Positions 43,120 to 53,512 are shown, numbered from the stretch's first letter. The stretch is 64,000 nt of DNA from Algoriphagus lacus (GCF_003583985.1 NZ_QXML01000001.1:434001-498000), one strand, 5' to 3'. Numbers and translations are program-made. Notes: generated by a model from the letters alone, not told the origin.

Positions 43120-45312
43120 TTAGTTGTTGAAATAGGGGTAAACGTGCTTTTTGAATAGTTCCTGAAGGGTTTTGTCATTTTTGGAAATTCTGGGTTCCAG
43201 TTCTTTTTCCACATTGATTTTGTAACCGGAACGATCCAGAGGATAGGCATTTTCGGTGTAGGCCGTGTGGAGAGTCATGCCAAAGATCGCCTCTTCGTGA
43301 CCTAGTTTGCAAATGGGGCCTTGGGCCAAATTGGCAGCATCAAAAATCCAAAATTCACAGTCAATTTGTCCAGCCTTGATCTGATCAAAGTAGGTGTAGA
43401 CCGTGCAGACAATGTAGCCGTCTTTCTGTCCGGTCAAAGACCCTTTTTTCGGGATAAACTGAGGGGACATCCCCACTTGCTTAGGATCGAAAATATAGCT
43501 GTCTTCCAATTCCATGGTTTTGGAATTCACTCGGATTAGATTGGAGGGTTTTCCTTCCTTCGTGATTTGATCAAAGAGCTTTAAAGAGATGACCCTGTGC
43601 TCATATCCTGCATACATTTTATGGATGAATTCGGTCAATGCTTCTGGATAAAGGCCACTGCACATCCAGAAGATGTACTCGATTTTATCCGGAATCTGGT
43701 CCACAGGAGTCTGCCCACGGTAAGCATAAAAACTCAGGTTGAACGTATTTGGGATGGTATCAAGACCAGATGGGGTAGGTTCTGTATTGCCATAACTCAT
43801 CAGGTTGAATGATCGGGTCGGGCTGCCCGTGACCGGGTCAATTTCTACTTTTTCGATACGGCTTACATCCATCTGTCCCACTGCCACCATTCCCAGGAGA
43901 TCCGTGGGGATTTTGGTTTTGCCAATGCCGGTTATTTTTTGCCATAAATTGTACTTTTTCCCTGTGTACATGAAATCATATGGACGCAGCCATTCGGCCA
44001 GACAGGCGGCATTATTGTGTGCCAAATGCATGGTGATTTTGCCGTTTTCTTCCTTGTAGTCCACTAGAAAGTGAAGCGTTTCGAAGGGCAATTCAGTGCA
44101 GACTGAGGCCACATCAGGAATGCCGGGAGCATCCCCATGGGCGGCGATCGCTGCTTCTATGGCATTCCGTTCGACGAAGTAAAATTTTGCATTAGGCTCC
44201 ATCGGAGCGGTCATCAGCCACCTCAACACACGCTCCAAAAGCCGCGAAATGAAATTGTTGGTCTTTCGAAATGGTCTCAGAGAATTGATAATCTGATCCG
44301 GAGTGAATTTGAAAGAGGCATCCAACAGGATGACGTGATTTTCCGTCACCGCCATTTGGTGAAGCGTTTGCTTGATCACCACATTCTTCCCGTTAGGCAG
44401 TACGACATTTACTTTTTTCAATTTGCCCTTTCCATCCCAAGTGAAAATCCGGGTAAACCGGCTGACTTTTTTTCCTGATATGAGATTTTTTACCAGATTC
44501 TGGAAGAAAAAGAAAACTCTGAAAGTGCCTAAGATAAGTGCTTGGGGTAATTCTAAGATCAACAGCTTGAGCATGGTACCGATGGATTCGATCCGACTGT
44601 TGATGACAGCAAGATTTCGGATGGTGTCCGAGAATAGCCGGCCATAATTGACTCCGAAAAACTCATTGGTTTTCGGGTCGAAAACTGGGTGTGCCGTAGC
44701 CATGATCAAAGGAAAAGGTTTTACACCAAATTTAAATCCCAGAACTTTTCGTTCCTCGCCCATGATGGCATCCCACTCGGATAAGCTTCCTATCGGACTG
44801 AAGGTTTCAAGTGATTTGGGGTCGCAGATGTAGGGTCTGCCATCGTCTGTACAGACAACAATCCGCTCATGCGGATCATTTTTGAATTTGATAGGGGTGA
44901 TGGCTGTATTGAGCCGGTTTCTCATTCCTATTTTGAAGCTCATCCTTCCAAGCCCGAAGTCAGCAAACCGATATCGGTGATAGGGGTTACGTTTTTTCGT
45001 GCCGTCAGCTTGAATATTAAATTTTTGATAGGAAACTTCATCAGCTAGAAAGCTCTCACTTTTTCCAAATTTGAATGACAGTAAAGCCTCTCCGGGCTGA
45101 TTGAGATCCAGTTTCAAAATCATACCATCGCCTCCCAAAATCGGGGAGTCGGGTTTGGAAAAATTCCCATCCTCACAATCTCCGGACGGAACCATGAAGT
45201 ACGAATAACCTTGAATATCAGATGGAATGGATCCTGATAGGACTTTTAATGGAAGATCCGAAAATTCTTCCCGCTTGGTTCGCATCAGGGACCTGGGTAA
45301 TTTATATTTCAT
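43120..45312 (-). CDS. Carotenoid oxygenase family (RPE65/CCD-like) protein
   Basis: 730 residues from the ATG at 45312 (MKYKLPRSLMRTK), longer than the usual ~480-550. The family uses four His to bind Fe(II) and cleaves carotenoids or stilbenes with O2. Matching segments are IPSDIQGYSYFMVPSG (N-terminal blade), ATAHPVFDPKTNEFFGVNYG (first His), LHQMAVTENHVILLD (second), a third near THLAHNNAA or FLVDYK, and a C-terminal GMTLHTAYTEN (fourth). A hydrophobic insert near 255-275 (LKLLILELPQALIL) may aid membrane access to lipophilic substrate. The cyclase protein follows after 6 nt. Whether it cleaves carotenoids made with the desaturase at 29683-31140 is unknown. Confidence 0.88.
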   Translation of the reverse strand: MKYKLPRSLMRTKREEFSDLPLKVLSGSIPSDIQGYSYFMVPSGDCEDGNFSKPDSPILGGDGMILKLDLNQPGEALLSFKFGKSESFLADEVSYQKFNIQADGTKKRNPYHRYRFADFGLGRMSFKIGMRNRLNTAITPIKFKNDPHERIVVCTDDGRPYICDPKSLETFSPIGSLSEWDAIMGEERKVLGFKFGVKPFPLIMATAHPVFDPKTNEFFGVNYGRLFSDTIRNLAVINSRIESIGTMLKLLILELPQALILGTFRVFFFFQNLVKNLISGKKVSRFTRIFTWDGKGKLKKVNVVLPNGKNVVIKQTLHQMAVTENHVILLDASFKFTPDQIINSLRPFRKTNNFISRLLERVLRWLMTAPMEPNAKFYFVERNAIEAAIAAHGDAPGIPDVASVCTELPFETLHFLVDYKEENGKITMHLAHNNAACLAEWLRPYDFMYTGKKYNLWQKITGIGKTKIPTDLLGMVAVGQMDVSRIEKVEIDPVTGSPTRSFNLMSYGNTEPTPSGLDTIPNTFNLSFYAYRGQTPVDQIPDKIEYIFWMCSGLYPEALTEFIHKMYAGYEHRVISLKLFDQITKEGKPSNLIRVNSKTMELEDSYIFDPKQVGMSPQFIPKKGSLTGQKDGYIVCTVYTYFDQIKAGQIDCEFWIFDAANLAQGPICKLGHEEAIFGMTLHTAYTENAYPLDRSGYKINVEKELEPRISKNDKTLQELFKKHVYPYFNN

Positions 45313-45513
45313 TCGTTTTGGGTTTGAAGTTGGAAAAATCAAAAAAGAAAATATACCACTGGAAAACTGCTTGTATTCAAAATCTTTTTCGCCGGAATCT
45401 TTACCCTTAATCTAAGAAAATTTATATACTCACTAAAAAAAATTCTCAAAATTACTCCAAACTGAAAAGAAGTAATTTGCTACGCCTTACCTTGATTTCA
45501 ACCTTTCTCTCCG

Positions 45514-46458
45514 ATGTCAAAATTTCATTTCTTCATCATCTATTCTCTGCTTGCACTTTCGGTGATTTTTTCTGTTTTGGCTTTCTGGGAAGTTTCGCAA
45601 ACTACAGCAACCGATCCATCCGAAGCGACTTGGATGGAAGAGGCTAGTTCCGCACAGTTTTCTACTTCCCGGGATTCCGTGAGGCTGTTTGATCTTCCCA
45701 AGGAGCTTGATTTTGCCGGGGAAAGCGTCCCATTGACGGCAGGAGATGTGATGGAAAGGCTGGAGCGGGAGATTTATGTCAATGCTTATTGGGAATCGAA
45801 TATGATTCTCCTGCTCAAAAGGTCCACCAAATACCTGCCGGAAATCGAGCGAATTTTGAAAGAAAACGGGATTCCGGATGATTTTAAATACCTGGCCATT
45901 GCCGAAAGTGGCTTGATGAATGTAGGGTCTCCTGCCGGAGCAAGGGGATTTTGGCAGATACTGGAAACTACCGGCAAGGAATATGGTCTCGAAATATCGG
46001 AAGACGTGGATGAACGGTACCATCTCGAAAAGGCGACCTTGACCGCATCCAAGTATTTCAAAAAGGCTCATACCAAATTCGGGGATTGGACTGCCGTGGC
46101 GGCAAGTTACAATATGGGGCAAACCGGTTTTGCCAAAAGGCAGGAAGAACAATTCCACCGAAACTACTATGAGCTTTACCTGAACGAAGAGACGAGCCGT
46201 TACCTTTTTCGGATTTTAGCCTTCAAAGTGATTTTTGAAAATCCCGGAGCTTTTGGCTACCATCTCAGCGAAGGTGATTATTACAAAAACCCTCCACTTA
46301 AATCCATTCGGGTGGACGGGGACATTAAAGATCTCCCGAAATGGGCCAAAGACCAGAAAAGCTCTTTCAAAAATCTGAAGCTTTACAATCCCTGGCTGAG
46401 AGACAGAAACCTCAAGGTCAGAAAAGGGAAAGTTTACGAAATACTTTTGCCGGAATAG
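45514..46458 (+). CDS. Lytic transglycosylase (SLT domain)
   Basis: 314 residues. An N-terminal membrane anchor or signal (FHFFIIYSLLALSVIFSVLAF) is followed by a linker and an SLT/goose-lysozyme-type domain (~105-250): catalytic Glu in LAIAESGLMNVGSPAGARGFWQI split over ~125-147 and ASYNMGQTGF later. These enzymes cleave the MurNAc-GlcNAc bond of peptidoglycan with 1,6-anhydro formation. It resembles MltD-like proteins without LysM repeats. It is divergent from the carotenoid oxygenase gene (201-bp gap) and precedes a secreted M24 peptidase by 47 nt. Confidence 0.92.
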   Translation: MSKFHFFIIYSLLALSVIFSVLAFWEVSQTTATDPSEATWMEEASSAQFSTSRDSVRLFDLPKELDFAGESVPLTAGDVMERLEREIYVNAYWESNMILLLKRSTKYLPEIERILKENGIPDDFKYLAIAESGLMNVGSPAGARGFWQILETTGKEYGLEISEDVDERYHLEKATLTASKYFKKAHTKFGDWTAVAASYNMGQTGFAKRQEEQFHRNYYELYLNEETSRYLFRILAFKVIFENPGAFGYHLSEGDYYKNPPLKSIRVDGDIKDLPKWAKDQKSSFKNLKLYNPWLRDRNLKVRKGKVYEILLPE

Positions 46459-46505
46459 GCTTTTCTTTGGGTTTTATCAGACCATCACTCCTTATTTTAA
46501 TTAAG

Positions 46506-47774
46506 ATGAAAAGAAGAAATTTTATCCAACTCTCTGCCTTAGGCTTTGGAACCTCCATTTTATCAAGTACTTCAGTTTACGGGGCAAAAAAGACATCCAG
46601 CCCGGATTTTGACCAGCTGACTTCCCGTATGGCCGATGTGGTCCCCATTTCATTGGAAGAACGAAAAGCAAGAATTGCAAAAGCTCAGAGTTTGATGGAA
46701 AAGAACGGAATTAGGGCGATCGTTCTGGACTCCGGCACTTCCATGAACTATTTCACCGGACTGACCTGGGGACAAAGCGAGCGCCCGATGGTGGTCGTAA
46801 TTTCTGCCAAAGGCGAAGTCCGGTACATCTGTCCAAAATTTGAGCAAGCAAGGCTGGAGGAACTTATCAAAATCGGAACGGATATTTACCCTTGGGAAGA
46901 AGATGAAAGCCCCTATGAGCAAATCAAAAAGGCCATCATTGACTCGGGAGCTGCTTCCGGAAAAATAGGAATTGAAGAAAGAGTCCGGTTTTTTATCGCT
47001 GATGGACTACGACAAGTCGCTACTGGATTTGAATTGATCAGTGCTGATCCAGTCGTGATTCCCTGCAGAATCATCAAATCTCCTGCAGAGATTGCCTTGA
47101 TGCAACATGCAACCAATCTGACAATTGAAGCAATGAAAATAGGATTTGCTGCACTCAAAGAGGGAGAGGGGCCTTCCAATTTCTCTTCAGCAGTAGCTCA
47201 GGCTCATCAAAAAATGGGAGCAAGACATGCGTTTGCTTTGGCAAATTTTGGCGAAGCATCAGCTTTTCCACATGGAAGTTCCAAACCTCAGATTTTGAAA
47301 AAAGGGGATGTGGTGCTGGTGGATTGTGGATGTATGGTACAGGGATACAATTCTGATATCAGCAGAACGATCGTTTTCGGGGCGGAACCTACCCCCAGAC
47401 AAATTGAAATCTGGAATCTGGAAAAAGAAGCCCAAGCAGCTGGTTTCAAAGCGGCTCAGATTGGAGCTCCTTTGGAAGCTGTCGATGCAGCCGCACGAAA
47501 AGTAATTACAGATGCGGGGTTTGGACCGGATTACAAGCTTCCAGGTTTGCCACACCGAACCGGACATGGCATCGGGATGGATGGACACGAGTGGGGTAAT
47601 GCCGTTCGGGGTAACAAGCAGATTTTGGAACCCGGAATGTGCTTCAGCATTGAGCCAAACATTTCCATCGTTGGTGAATTTGGAGTAAGACACGAGGATT
47701 GCGTCTACATGACTGAATCCGGTCCAGTTTGGTTTTCCAAGCCAAGCCCTTCGATTTCTCAGCCATTTGCCTAG
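46506..47774 (+). CDS. Secreted M24-family (Xaa-Pro type) metallopeptidase
   Basis: 422 residues from the ATG at 46506. The N-terminus MKRRNFIQLSALGFG has an RR-x-F pattern followed by a moderately hydrophobic stretch, suggesting Tat export. A creatinase-type N-domain (~60-190) precedes the pita-bread domain, with metal ligands in VLVDCGCMVQGYNSDISR (two Asp), HRTGHGIGMDGHE (His), SIEPNISI (Glu) and VRHEDCVYM (Glu). Such enzymes remove an N-terminal residue preceding proline. The start chosen excludes an upstream extension inside the transglycosylase gene. Confidence 0.93.
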   Translation: MKRRNFIQLSALGFGTSILSSTSVYGAKKTSSPDFDQLTSRMADVVPISLEERKARIAKAQSLMEKNGIRAIVLDSGTSMNYFTGLTWGQSERPMVVVISAKGEVRYICPKFEQARLEELIKIGTDIYPWEEDESPYEQIKKAIIDSGAASGKIGIEERVRFFIADGLRQVATGFELISADPVVIPCRIIKSPAEIALMQHATNLTIEAMKIGFAALKEGEGPSNFSSAVAQAHQKMGARHAFALANFGEASAFPHGSSKPQILKKGDVVLVDCGCMVQGYNSDISRTIVFGAEPTPRQIEIWNLEKEAQAAGFKAAQIGAPLEAVDAAARKVITDAGFGPDYKLPGLPHRTGHGIGMDGHEWGNAVRGNKQILEPGMCFSIEPNISIVGEFGVRHEDCVYMTESGPVWFSKPSPSISQPFA

Positions 47775-47882
47775 CAAATTGGCGAGAACCAACTCCACCT
47801 TTTTCAGGTTACATTCTTTGAACCCAGTTTCACCCCGAGTTCAAAAAACCGTACCTTCGCCGTTTAAAATTCCCCCTCTCCC

Positions 47883-50714
47883 ATGAGTCAATCCCCTGCT
47901 TCACAGGAAGAATTTATTGAGATTTTTGGCGCCCGTGAGCATAACCTCAAGAACCTAGACATCAAAATCCCCCGCAACAAGCTGGTTGTTGTAACAGGAC
48001 TGAGCGGGAGCGGGAAGAGTTCGCTTGCATTTGATACCATTTATGCAGAAGGCCAGCGCCGGTACATGGAGAGTTTTTCGGCGTACGCACGTTCATTTTT
48101 GGGAGGAATGGAGCGCCCTGACGTGGACAAGATCAACGGACTTTCGCCGGTGATTGCCATTGAGCAAAAAACCACTTCGAAGAATCCCCGATCCACAGTG
48201 GGAACTGTGACTGAAATCTATGATTTCATGCGATTGCTCTATGCCCGCGCAGGAGAAGCCTATTCCTATCTGACCGGGAAAAAAATGATCCGCCAAACGG
48301 AGGACCAGATTATAGAGCAGTTGTTTACCAAGTTTCTGGGGAAAAAGCTATATATCTTGGCTCCTGTAGTCAAAGGGCGGAAAGGACATTACCGCGAGCT
48401 CTTTGAGCAGATTCGAAAAATGGGCTTTTCCAAGGTTCGTGTAGACGGGGTGGTGATGGACATTGTACCCAAAATGCAGGTGGACCGCTACAAAATCCAC
48501 GACATCGAAATTGTTATAGACCGGATCGTAGCTGACGAATCAGACCGCTTCAGAATTACCCAATCCCTTAAATCAGGACTTCAGCATGGAAAGGGAGTGA
48601 TTATGATCCGGGAGGAAAACGGGGAGATCCACCATTTTTCCAAGTATCTGATGGATCCCGAGACTGGGCTTTCCTACGATGAGCCTGCGCCAAATTCCTT
48701 TTCATTCAACTCCCCCTATGGAGCCTGCCCGACCTGCAACGGTCTCGGGGTTACGGAGGAGATTACCCGGGAAAGTATTATTCCGGATACCAGCCTAAGC
48801 ATCACCCGAGGGGGGATTGCTCCGCTCGGGGAATACCGTGACATCTGGATTTTCAAGAAAATCGAAGCAATCCTGAAGCACTACAAATGCAGCATGAGCA
48901 CTCCGATCAAGGATTTGCCGGAGCAAGTGGTGGAGGTGTTGCTTTTTGGAGACAAGGTGGAGGTAGCGGTGGATTCAGTGAAGTATCCCGGCACGAAATG
49001 GAATACGACATTTGAAGGAATCGTCAATTTTCTTCAGAAATATCAGGAAGGAAGCTCGGATAAAATCCAGGACTGGGTAAGTGAATTTACCATCACCCAA
49101 ACTTGTCCGGATTGCAACGGTTATCGTCTGAAAAAAGAAGCCCTGCACTTTAAAATTGATGAAAAGCACATCGGAGAGTTGGCTGTGATGGACATTCGGG
49201 CACTTTCTGAGTGGTTTCAGGGGCTGGAAAATCGGATGACCGAAAAGCAAAACATCATCGGTGTTGAGGTGCTGAAAGAAATCCGCAAACGAATCGGCTT
49301 TCTGCTGGACATCGGTTTGGATTATCTTTCCCTCAATCGACCCTTGAAAACACTTTCCGGAGGAGAGGCACAACGAATCCGTTTGGCAACCCAAATCGGA
49401 ACCCAGCTAGTTGGGGTTCTTTATATTTTGGATGAACCGAGTATCGGGCTCCATCAGCGGGACAACGAAAAACTCATCAAAGCACTTCAAAGCCTAAGGG
49501 ATTTGGGCAACTCCGTATTGGTAGTTGAGCATGACCGTGACATGATGCTGGAATCAGACTTTGTGCTGGACATGGGGCCTGGTGCTGGCCGACATGGTGG
49601 ACATGTGGTTGCAGCAGGGACTCCTGCAGAAATTTTAAAAAATGATTCGGTTACCGCCCGATACCTGAGTGGAAGCCTTGGATTACCCATTCCAAAAGAG
49701 AGAAGAACCGGAAAAGGGCAAAGCTTAGTACTAAAAGGAGCCTCAGGAAATAATCTCAAAAATGTAACGCTCGAGCTGCCTTTGGGCACGTTGATCCTGA
49801 TAACTGGAGTATCAGGTAGCGGTAAAAGTACGCTTATCCATGAGACACTTTATCCGATTCTAAACCGGGAATTTTACAACTCCAAAAAAGAACCCATGCC
49901 TTATGAAAGCATCACCGGGCTCAAGGAGTTGGACAAAGTAATCGAAGTAGACCAATCTCCTATCGGACGTACCCCCCGATCCAATCCAGCCACTTACACG
50001 GGAGTTTTCTCCGATATTCGGACACTATTTACTGAACTGCCGGAAGCAAAAATCAGAGGCTACAAGCCAGGGCGGTTTTCGTTCAATGTCAAAGGTGGTA
50101 GATGCGAGGATTGTGAAGGAGCTGGAATGAAGCTGATCGAGATGGATTTCCTGCCAGATGTACATATTCCCTGTGAAACCTGCAAAGGAAAACGCTACAA
50201 TCGGGAGACCTTGGAAGTTCGATTTAAAGGAAAATCCATTTCGGATGTGTTGGACATGACCGTCGAGCAGGCGGTTGACTTTTTTGAATTTCAACCTAAA
50301 ATCCTTCGAAAGATCAAAACCCTAAGCGAAGTAGGACTAGGTTATATCACCCTCGGGCAGCATGCTACGACACTATCCGGTGGAGAGGCTCAGCGAGTCA
50401 AATTGGCAACGGAGCTTTCCAAAAAAGACACGGGCAAAACCTTCTACATTCTGGACGAACCCACTACCGGATTGCATTTTCAGGATATTGATCTGTTAAT
50501 GGGTGTTTTGCAGAAGTTGGTAGAAAAGGGTAATACGGTTTTGATCATCGAGCACAACCTCGATGTGATCAAGGTTGCTGACCATGTGGTGGATCTCGGC
50601 CTGGAAGGAGGAAATAAAGGGGGTACAATTGTAGTACAAGGAACCCCGGAAAAAGTTGCTGCTCATCCGCTTAGCCATACCGGTAGATTTCTTAAAGCTG
50701 AGTTAAATCGCTGA
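47883..50714 (+). CDS. uvrA: Excinuclease ABC subunit A
   Basis: 943 residues. Two ABC ATPase modules: Walker [15 protein letters not shown] (~38) and [14 protein letters not shown] (~640), signatures LSGGEAQRI and LSGGEAQRV, Walker [13 protein letters not shown] and [12 protein letters not shown]. Zinc-finger CxxC pairs are at CPTCNG/CPDCNG and CEDCEG/CETCKG. UvrA recognises bulky lesions and loads UvrB in nucleotide excision repair. A TACCTTCG -7-like box (47852-47859) precedes the ATG. The following two-component genes begin 83 nt after its stop. Confidence 0.98.
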   Translation: MSQSPASQEEFIEIFGAREHNLKNLDIKIPRNKLVVVTGLSGSGKSSLAFDTIYAEGQRRYMESFSAYARSFLGGMERPDVDKINGLSPVIAIEQKTTSKNPRSTVGTVTEIYDFMRLLYARAGEAYSYLTGKKMIRQTEDQIIEQLFTKFLGKKLYILAPVVKGRKGHYRELFEQIRKMGFSKVRVDGVVMDIVPKMQVDRYKIHDIEIVIDRIVADESDRFRITQSLKSGLQHGKGVIMIREENGEIHHFSKYLMDPETGLSYDEPAPNSFSFNSPYGACPTCNGLGVTEEITRESIIPDTSLSITRGGIAPLGEYRDIWIFKKIEAILKHYKCSMSTPIKDLPEQVVEVLLFGDKVEVAVDSVKYPGTKWNTTFEGIVNFLQKYQEGSSDKIQDWVSEFTITQTCPDCNGYRLKKEALHFKIDEKHIGELAVMDIRALSEWFQGLENRMTEKQNIIGVEVLKEIRKRIGFLLDIGLDYLSLNRPLKTLSGGEAQRIRLATQIGTQLVGVLYILDEPSIGLHQRDNEKLIKALQSLRDLGNSVLVVEHDRDMMLESDFVLDMGPGAGRHGGHVVAAGTPAEILKNDSVTARYLSGSLGLPIPKERRTGKGQSLVLKGASGNNLKNVTLELPLGTLILITGVSGSGKSTLIHETLYPILNREFYNSKKEPMPYESITGLKELDKVIEVDQSPIGRTPRSNPATYTGVFSDIRTLFTELPEAKIRGYKPGRFSFNVKGGRCEDCEGAGMKLIEMDFLPDVHIPCETCKGKRYNRETLEVRFKGKSISDVLDMTVEQAVDFFEFQPKILRKIKTLSEVGLGYITLGQHATTLSGGEAQRVKLATELSKKDTGKTFYILDEPTTGLHFQDIDLLMGVLQKLVEKGNTVLIIEHNLDVIKVADHVVDLGLEGGNKGGTIVVQGTPEKVAAHPLSHTGRFLKAELNR

Positions 50715-50797
50715 AATTGACGCGAAAATCAATCGACTCCGCCTTTTATCAAATTAAGGGTGAGCAATCTGCCTCCTTATCTAACTTTGACTCAGGT

Positions 50798-51850
50798 ATG
50801 AACAAAGGCAGGCTTTATTGGATTTTGCAGATTTTGGGTTGGGGGGGCTTTGCCTTTGTCAATATCTTTTTTGCATCGCTTTCTCAAGGTATTTCAGCCG
50901 TTCAGCTTTGGGCTTTTGTGGTATTGGCAGCATTCTATCTAGTGTCAACGCATTCCATGCGCCATATCGTAAAGACCTACGAATGGTTCAAGTTTGGAAT
51001 ATTTCGCCTGTTGGCACTGACTCTCTTGGCCTTGTTGGGACTATCGGTGGTCAATGTGCTGGCTCAGATTCTGATCAACCTTGCCTTTGGGACTCTAAAG
51101 CCGGATGAAGATTTTCGCGCCTTGGTCATTGCGGTCAACCTCTTTGTGAGCTTCCTTTATTATGCTTTTTGGTTTTTGCTTTACTTTTTGTTTCACTTTT
51201 TGGACAATTATAACAGTAGTTTAAAATATGAGGCTAAAATCAACGAGATTAGGCTCAATCACCTAAAAAGCCAACTGAATCCCCACTTCATCTTCAATGC
51301 ACTGAATTCTGTTCGGGCGTTGGTGGATGAAGATCCAAACAAAGCAAAGACAGCGATCACCCGGATATCGAACATTTTGCGCTTTTCGCTCATGATGGAC
51401 AAAAAACAGGTGATCGATTTTGCCGATGAATTGGCTACGGTAAAGGACTATCTTGCATTGGAGGCCATTCGATTTGAGGAGCGGCTGGAGTTGATCTATC
51501 AGATTGAGGACGAGGCCTACAGTTATAAAATTCCTCCTATGATGCTTCAGACCATTGTGGAGAATGCCATCAAGCACGGAATTTCCAACTTGGTCAAAGG
51601 GGGCTTGATTGAAATCAAATGCAGGGAAGGCTTGCAGGAAGAGCTGTATATTCAGGTGAAAAACAGCGGCTACCTGAATCCAAATCCTTCAAAAACCAAA
51701 AAAGAGGAAGGTGGCCACGGACTGGAAAACACCAAGCAACGACTTAAGCTGCTCTACGGTGATAAAGCAAGCTTCCGGATTTTCAACTCCGGGAACCAAT
51801 TCGTAATCACCGAAATCAAAATACCGAAACAAAGAATTACTTTAGAATAA
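50798..51850 (+). CDS. LytS-type sensor histidine kinase
   Basis: 350 residues from the ATG at 50798 (MNKGRLYWILQIL); an earlier TTG-initiated extension is less likely. Four TM helices (~7-28, 36-52, 70-95 and 108-135) have very short loops, so sensing is probably within the membrane. The His_kinase domain follows with the phospho-acceptor His163 in SQLNPHFIFNALNS and the ATPase N-box IVENAIKHGI and G-box GGHGLENTKQRL. It lies 14 nt before a LytTR response regulator, its likely partner. The signal is unknown. Confidence 0.94.
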   Translation: MNKGRLYWILQILGWGGFAFVNIFFASLSQGISAVQLWAFVVLAAFYLVSTHSMRHIVKTYEWFKFGIFRLLALTLLALLGLSVVNVLAQILINLAFGTLKPDEDFRALVIAVNLFVSFLYYAFWFLLYFLFHFLDNYNSSLKYEAKINEIRLNHLKSQLNPHFIFNALNSVRALVDEDPNKAKTAITRISNILRFSLMMDKKQVIDFADELATVKDYLALEAIRFEERLELIYQIEDEAYSYKIPPMMLQTIVENAIKHGISNLVKGGLIEIKCREGLQEELYIQVKNSGYLNPNPSKTKKEEGGHGLENTKQRLKLLYGDKASFRIFNSGNQFVITEIKIPKQRITLE

Positions 51851-51864
51851 CAAACTCAACAAGT

Positions 51865-52599
51865 ATGAGAGCCATTGTAATAGATGATGAACGATTAGCC
51901 CGAAAGGAATTGATCAATTTGCTTAATCAACTCGAGACTGTGGAAGTGGTCGGAGAGGCGGTAAATGTGGATGATGCAAAGGAAAAAATTGATCAGCTTC
52001 AGCCGGATGTTATTTTCTTGGATATTCAAATGCCGGAGAAAACCGGCTTTGATTTACTGGAGGAGCTCGATAATGTGCCTCATGTGATCTTTACCACTGC
52101 TTATGATGAATATGCATTGAAGGCCTTTCAGGTAAATGCCCTTGACTACCTGCTCAAGCCTATCGAACCAAAAAGACTCGAGGAGGCTATCAACAAACTG
52201 GTGGGAAAAATCGAGGGGATCTCAAAGCGTGATGAAAACGGGGCTTTTGTCAACCAAAAGAAATTAACCCTTGAGGATCAGGTATTTGTGAAAGACGGTG
52301 ATCGGTGCTGGTTTGTAAGACTATCCAATGTTCGACTTTTCGAATCGGATGGAAATTACATAAAGGTGTATTTTGACAACTTCAAGCCGATGATTCACAA
52401 ATCCCTCAATGCACTTGATGAGCGATTGGATGAAAAGTCATTTTTCCGAGCCAGTCGAAAGCATATTATCAATCTGGGATGGGTGGAGGCGATCGAGCCA
52501 TGGTTTAACGGAGGCCTTGTAGTTACCCTTAAAGGTGGTGACAGAATCGAAGTAAGCCGCAGGCAAGCAGCACGTTTCAAGGAAATGATGAGTCTCTAA
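51865..52599 (+). CDS. LytTR-family response regulator (first)
   Basis: 244 residues. Receiver domain (~1-120): acidic DDE at 7-9, phospho-acceptor Asp53 in VIFLDIQMPEKTGF, switch Lys in YLLKPIEP. LytTR DNA-binding domain (~140-242): FESDGNYIKVYF, FFRASRKHIINLGWV and IEVSRRQAARFKEMM. It forms a cognate pair with the LytS-type kinase 14 nt upstream. LytTR proteins bind short direct-repeat sites, but targets are not apparent in the window. Confidence 0.95.
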   Translation: MRAIVIDDERLARKELINLLNQLETVEVVGEAVNVDDAKEKIDQLQPDVIFLDIQMPEKTGFDLLEELDNVPHVIFTTAYDEYALKAFQVNALDYLLKPIEPKRLEEAINKLVGKIEGISKRDENGAFVNQKKLTLEDQVFVKDGDRCWFVRLSNVRLFESDGNYIKVYFDNFKPMIHKSLNALDERLDEKSFFRASRKHIINLGWVEAIEPWFNGGLVVTLKGGDRIEVSRRQAARFKEMMSL

Positions 52600-52659
52600 A
52601 AATTTCATAGGCAAAAAAAAGCATTTGATTTTCCGAAGAAAATTTTGACATTAGAGTAT

Positions 52660-52675
52660 CTATTGGGTCCAATAG
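52660..52675. promoter_or_regulatory. Perfect 16-bp palindrome before the second LytTR regulator
   Basis: CTATTGGGTCCAATAG, 7-bp arms around GT, 50 nt before the ATG at 52725. A second palindrome (GCAATT-C-AATTGC) is at 52704-52716, and a TTGACA lies at 52645-52650. The layout suggests a promoter with operator sites, but no binding protein is known. Confidence 0.4.
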
Positions 52676-52724
52676 GTAAATGCTCATTTTTCACCCCAAA
52701 AAAGCAATTCAATTGCGCTAGTTT

Positions 52725-53480
52725 ATGAAAGAAGAACGGATTCTGATCGTCGAGGATGATTTTAGTATCGCGGAGAATATTCAGGAAATTCTGGAGCTCT
52801 TGGGATATGTAAATATTGACATTGCCAATTCAGCGAATCAGTGTATTAAGGTCATCAAGAAGTACAGACCGGATTTGATCTTCATGGACATCAAGCTAAA
52901 GGGCGACAAAGATGGAATAGAGTTGGGTGAGATCGTGAAGCAAATGGTGGATGCTCCTTTGGTGTTTGTCACATCTTATAGCGATCCTACGATTATCGAA
53001 CGGGCCAAGCGAATTGCTCCTGCGGGATTTATAGTAAAGCCGTTCAATACAAATGATATTCATGCGATTGTTGAAATCGTTCTTTATAACAAGCGAACCA
53101 AGCCAACCGCTGAAGTTGCCGTAGCTAAAACAGTAAATGAAAGCCCCTATCTGGTTAACGATGCTGTTTTTATAAAAGCAGACAATGCCTTTGAGCGCGT
53201 TCAATACGATGACATTTTTTATGTGGAGGCCAATGGAAATATGGTTACCATTTTTACCAAAAACAGAGACTATAGCATACGAAAGTCTATGAAGGAAATT
53301 GAGGATATCCTACCTTCCAATCTGTTCCTCAGAGTTCAAAAGTCCTATATCGTGCATTTGGGGCAGATCGAAAGCTTCAACACCAAAGAAATCATGCTGA
53401 AACAAGGCGCTGTGGTACAAGTCGGAAGGCAGTATTACAATAGCTTTCTAGCCAAGTTAAATACCATCACTGAAAGTTGA
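52725..53480 (+). CDS. LytTR-family response regulator (second)
   Basis: 251 residues. The receiver resembles CheY/PleD-type modules: ILIVEDDFSIAENI, Asp55 in LIFMDIKLKGDKDG, FIVKPFNTNDI (switch Lys). A linker leads to a LytTR domain (~150-248): YVEANGNMVTIF, FLRVQKSYIVHLGQIESF and VQVGRQYYNSFL. It differs from the first regulator in its receiver and lies 125 bp downstream with its own putative promoter. It may respond to the same kinase or to an unlinked one. The gene ends in a strong terminator. Confidence 0.94.
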   Translation: MKEERILIVEDDFSIAENIQEILELLGYVNIDIANSANQCIKVIKKYRPDLIFMDIKLKGDKDGIELGEIVKQMVDAPLVFVTSYSDPTIIERAKRIAPAGFIVKPFNTNDIHAIVEIVLYNKRTKPTAEVAVAKTVNESPYLVNDAVFIKADNAFERVQYDDIFYVEANGNMVTIFTKNRDYSIRKSMKEIEDILPSNLFLRVQKSYIVHLGQIESFNTKEIMLKQGAVVQVGRQYYNSFLAKLNTITES

Positions 53481-53490
53481 GAAAACAAAA

Positions 53491-53512
53491 AGGCGGGTAA
53501 AACCCGCCTCTT
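53491..53512 (+). terminator. Intrinsic terminator after the second LytTR regulator
   Basis: AGGCGGGT, 3-nt loop, ACCCGCCT, then CTTT. An 8-bp GC-rich stem, 10 nt after the stop; the T run is short. Confidence 0.75.

Noticed and set aside
46341..46505. N-terminal extension of the M24 peptidase into the transglycosylase gene
   Set aside because: It overlaps a confident gene in another frame, and the Tat-like signal starts at the ATG at 46506.
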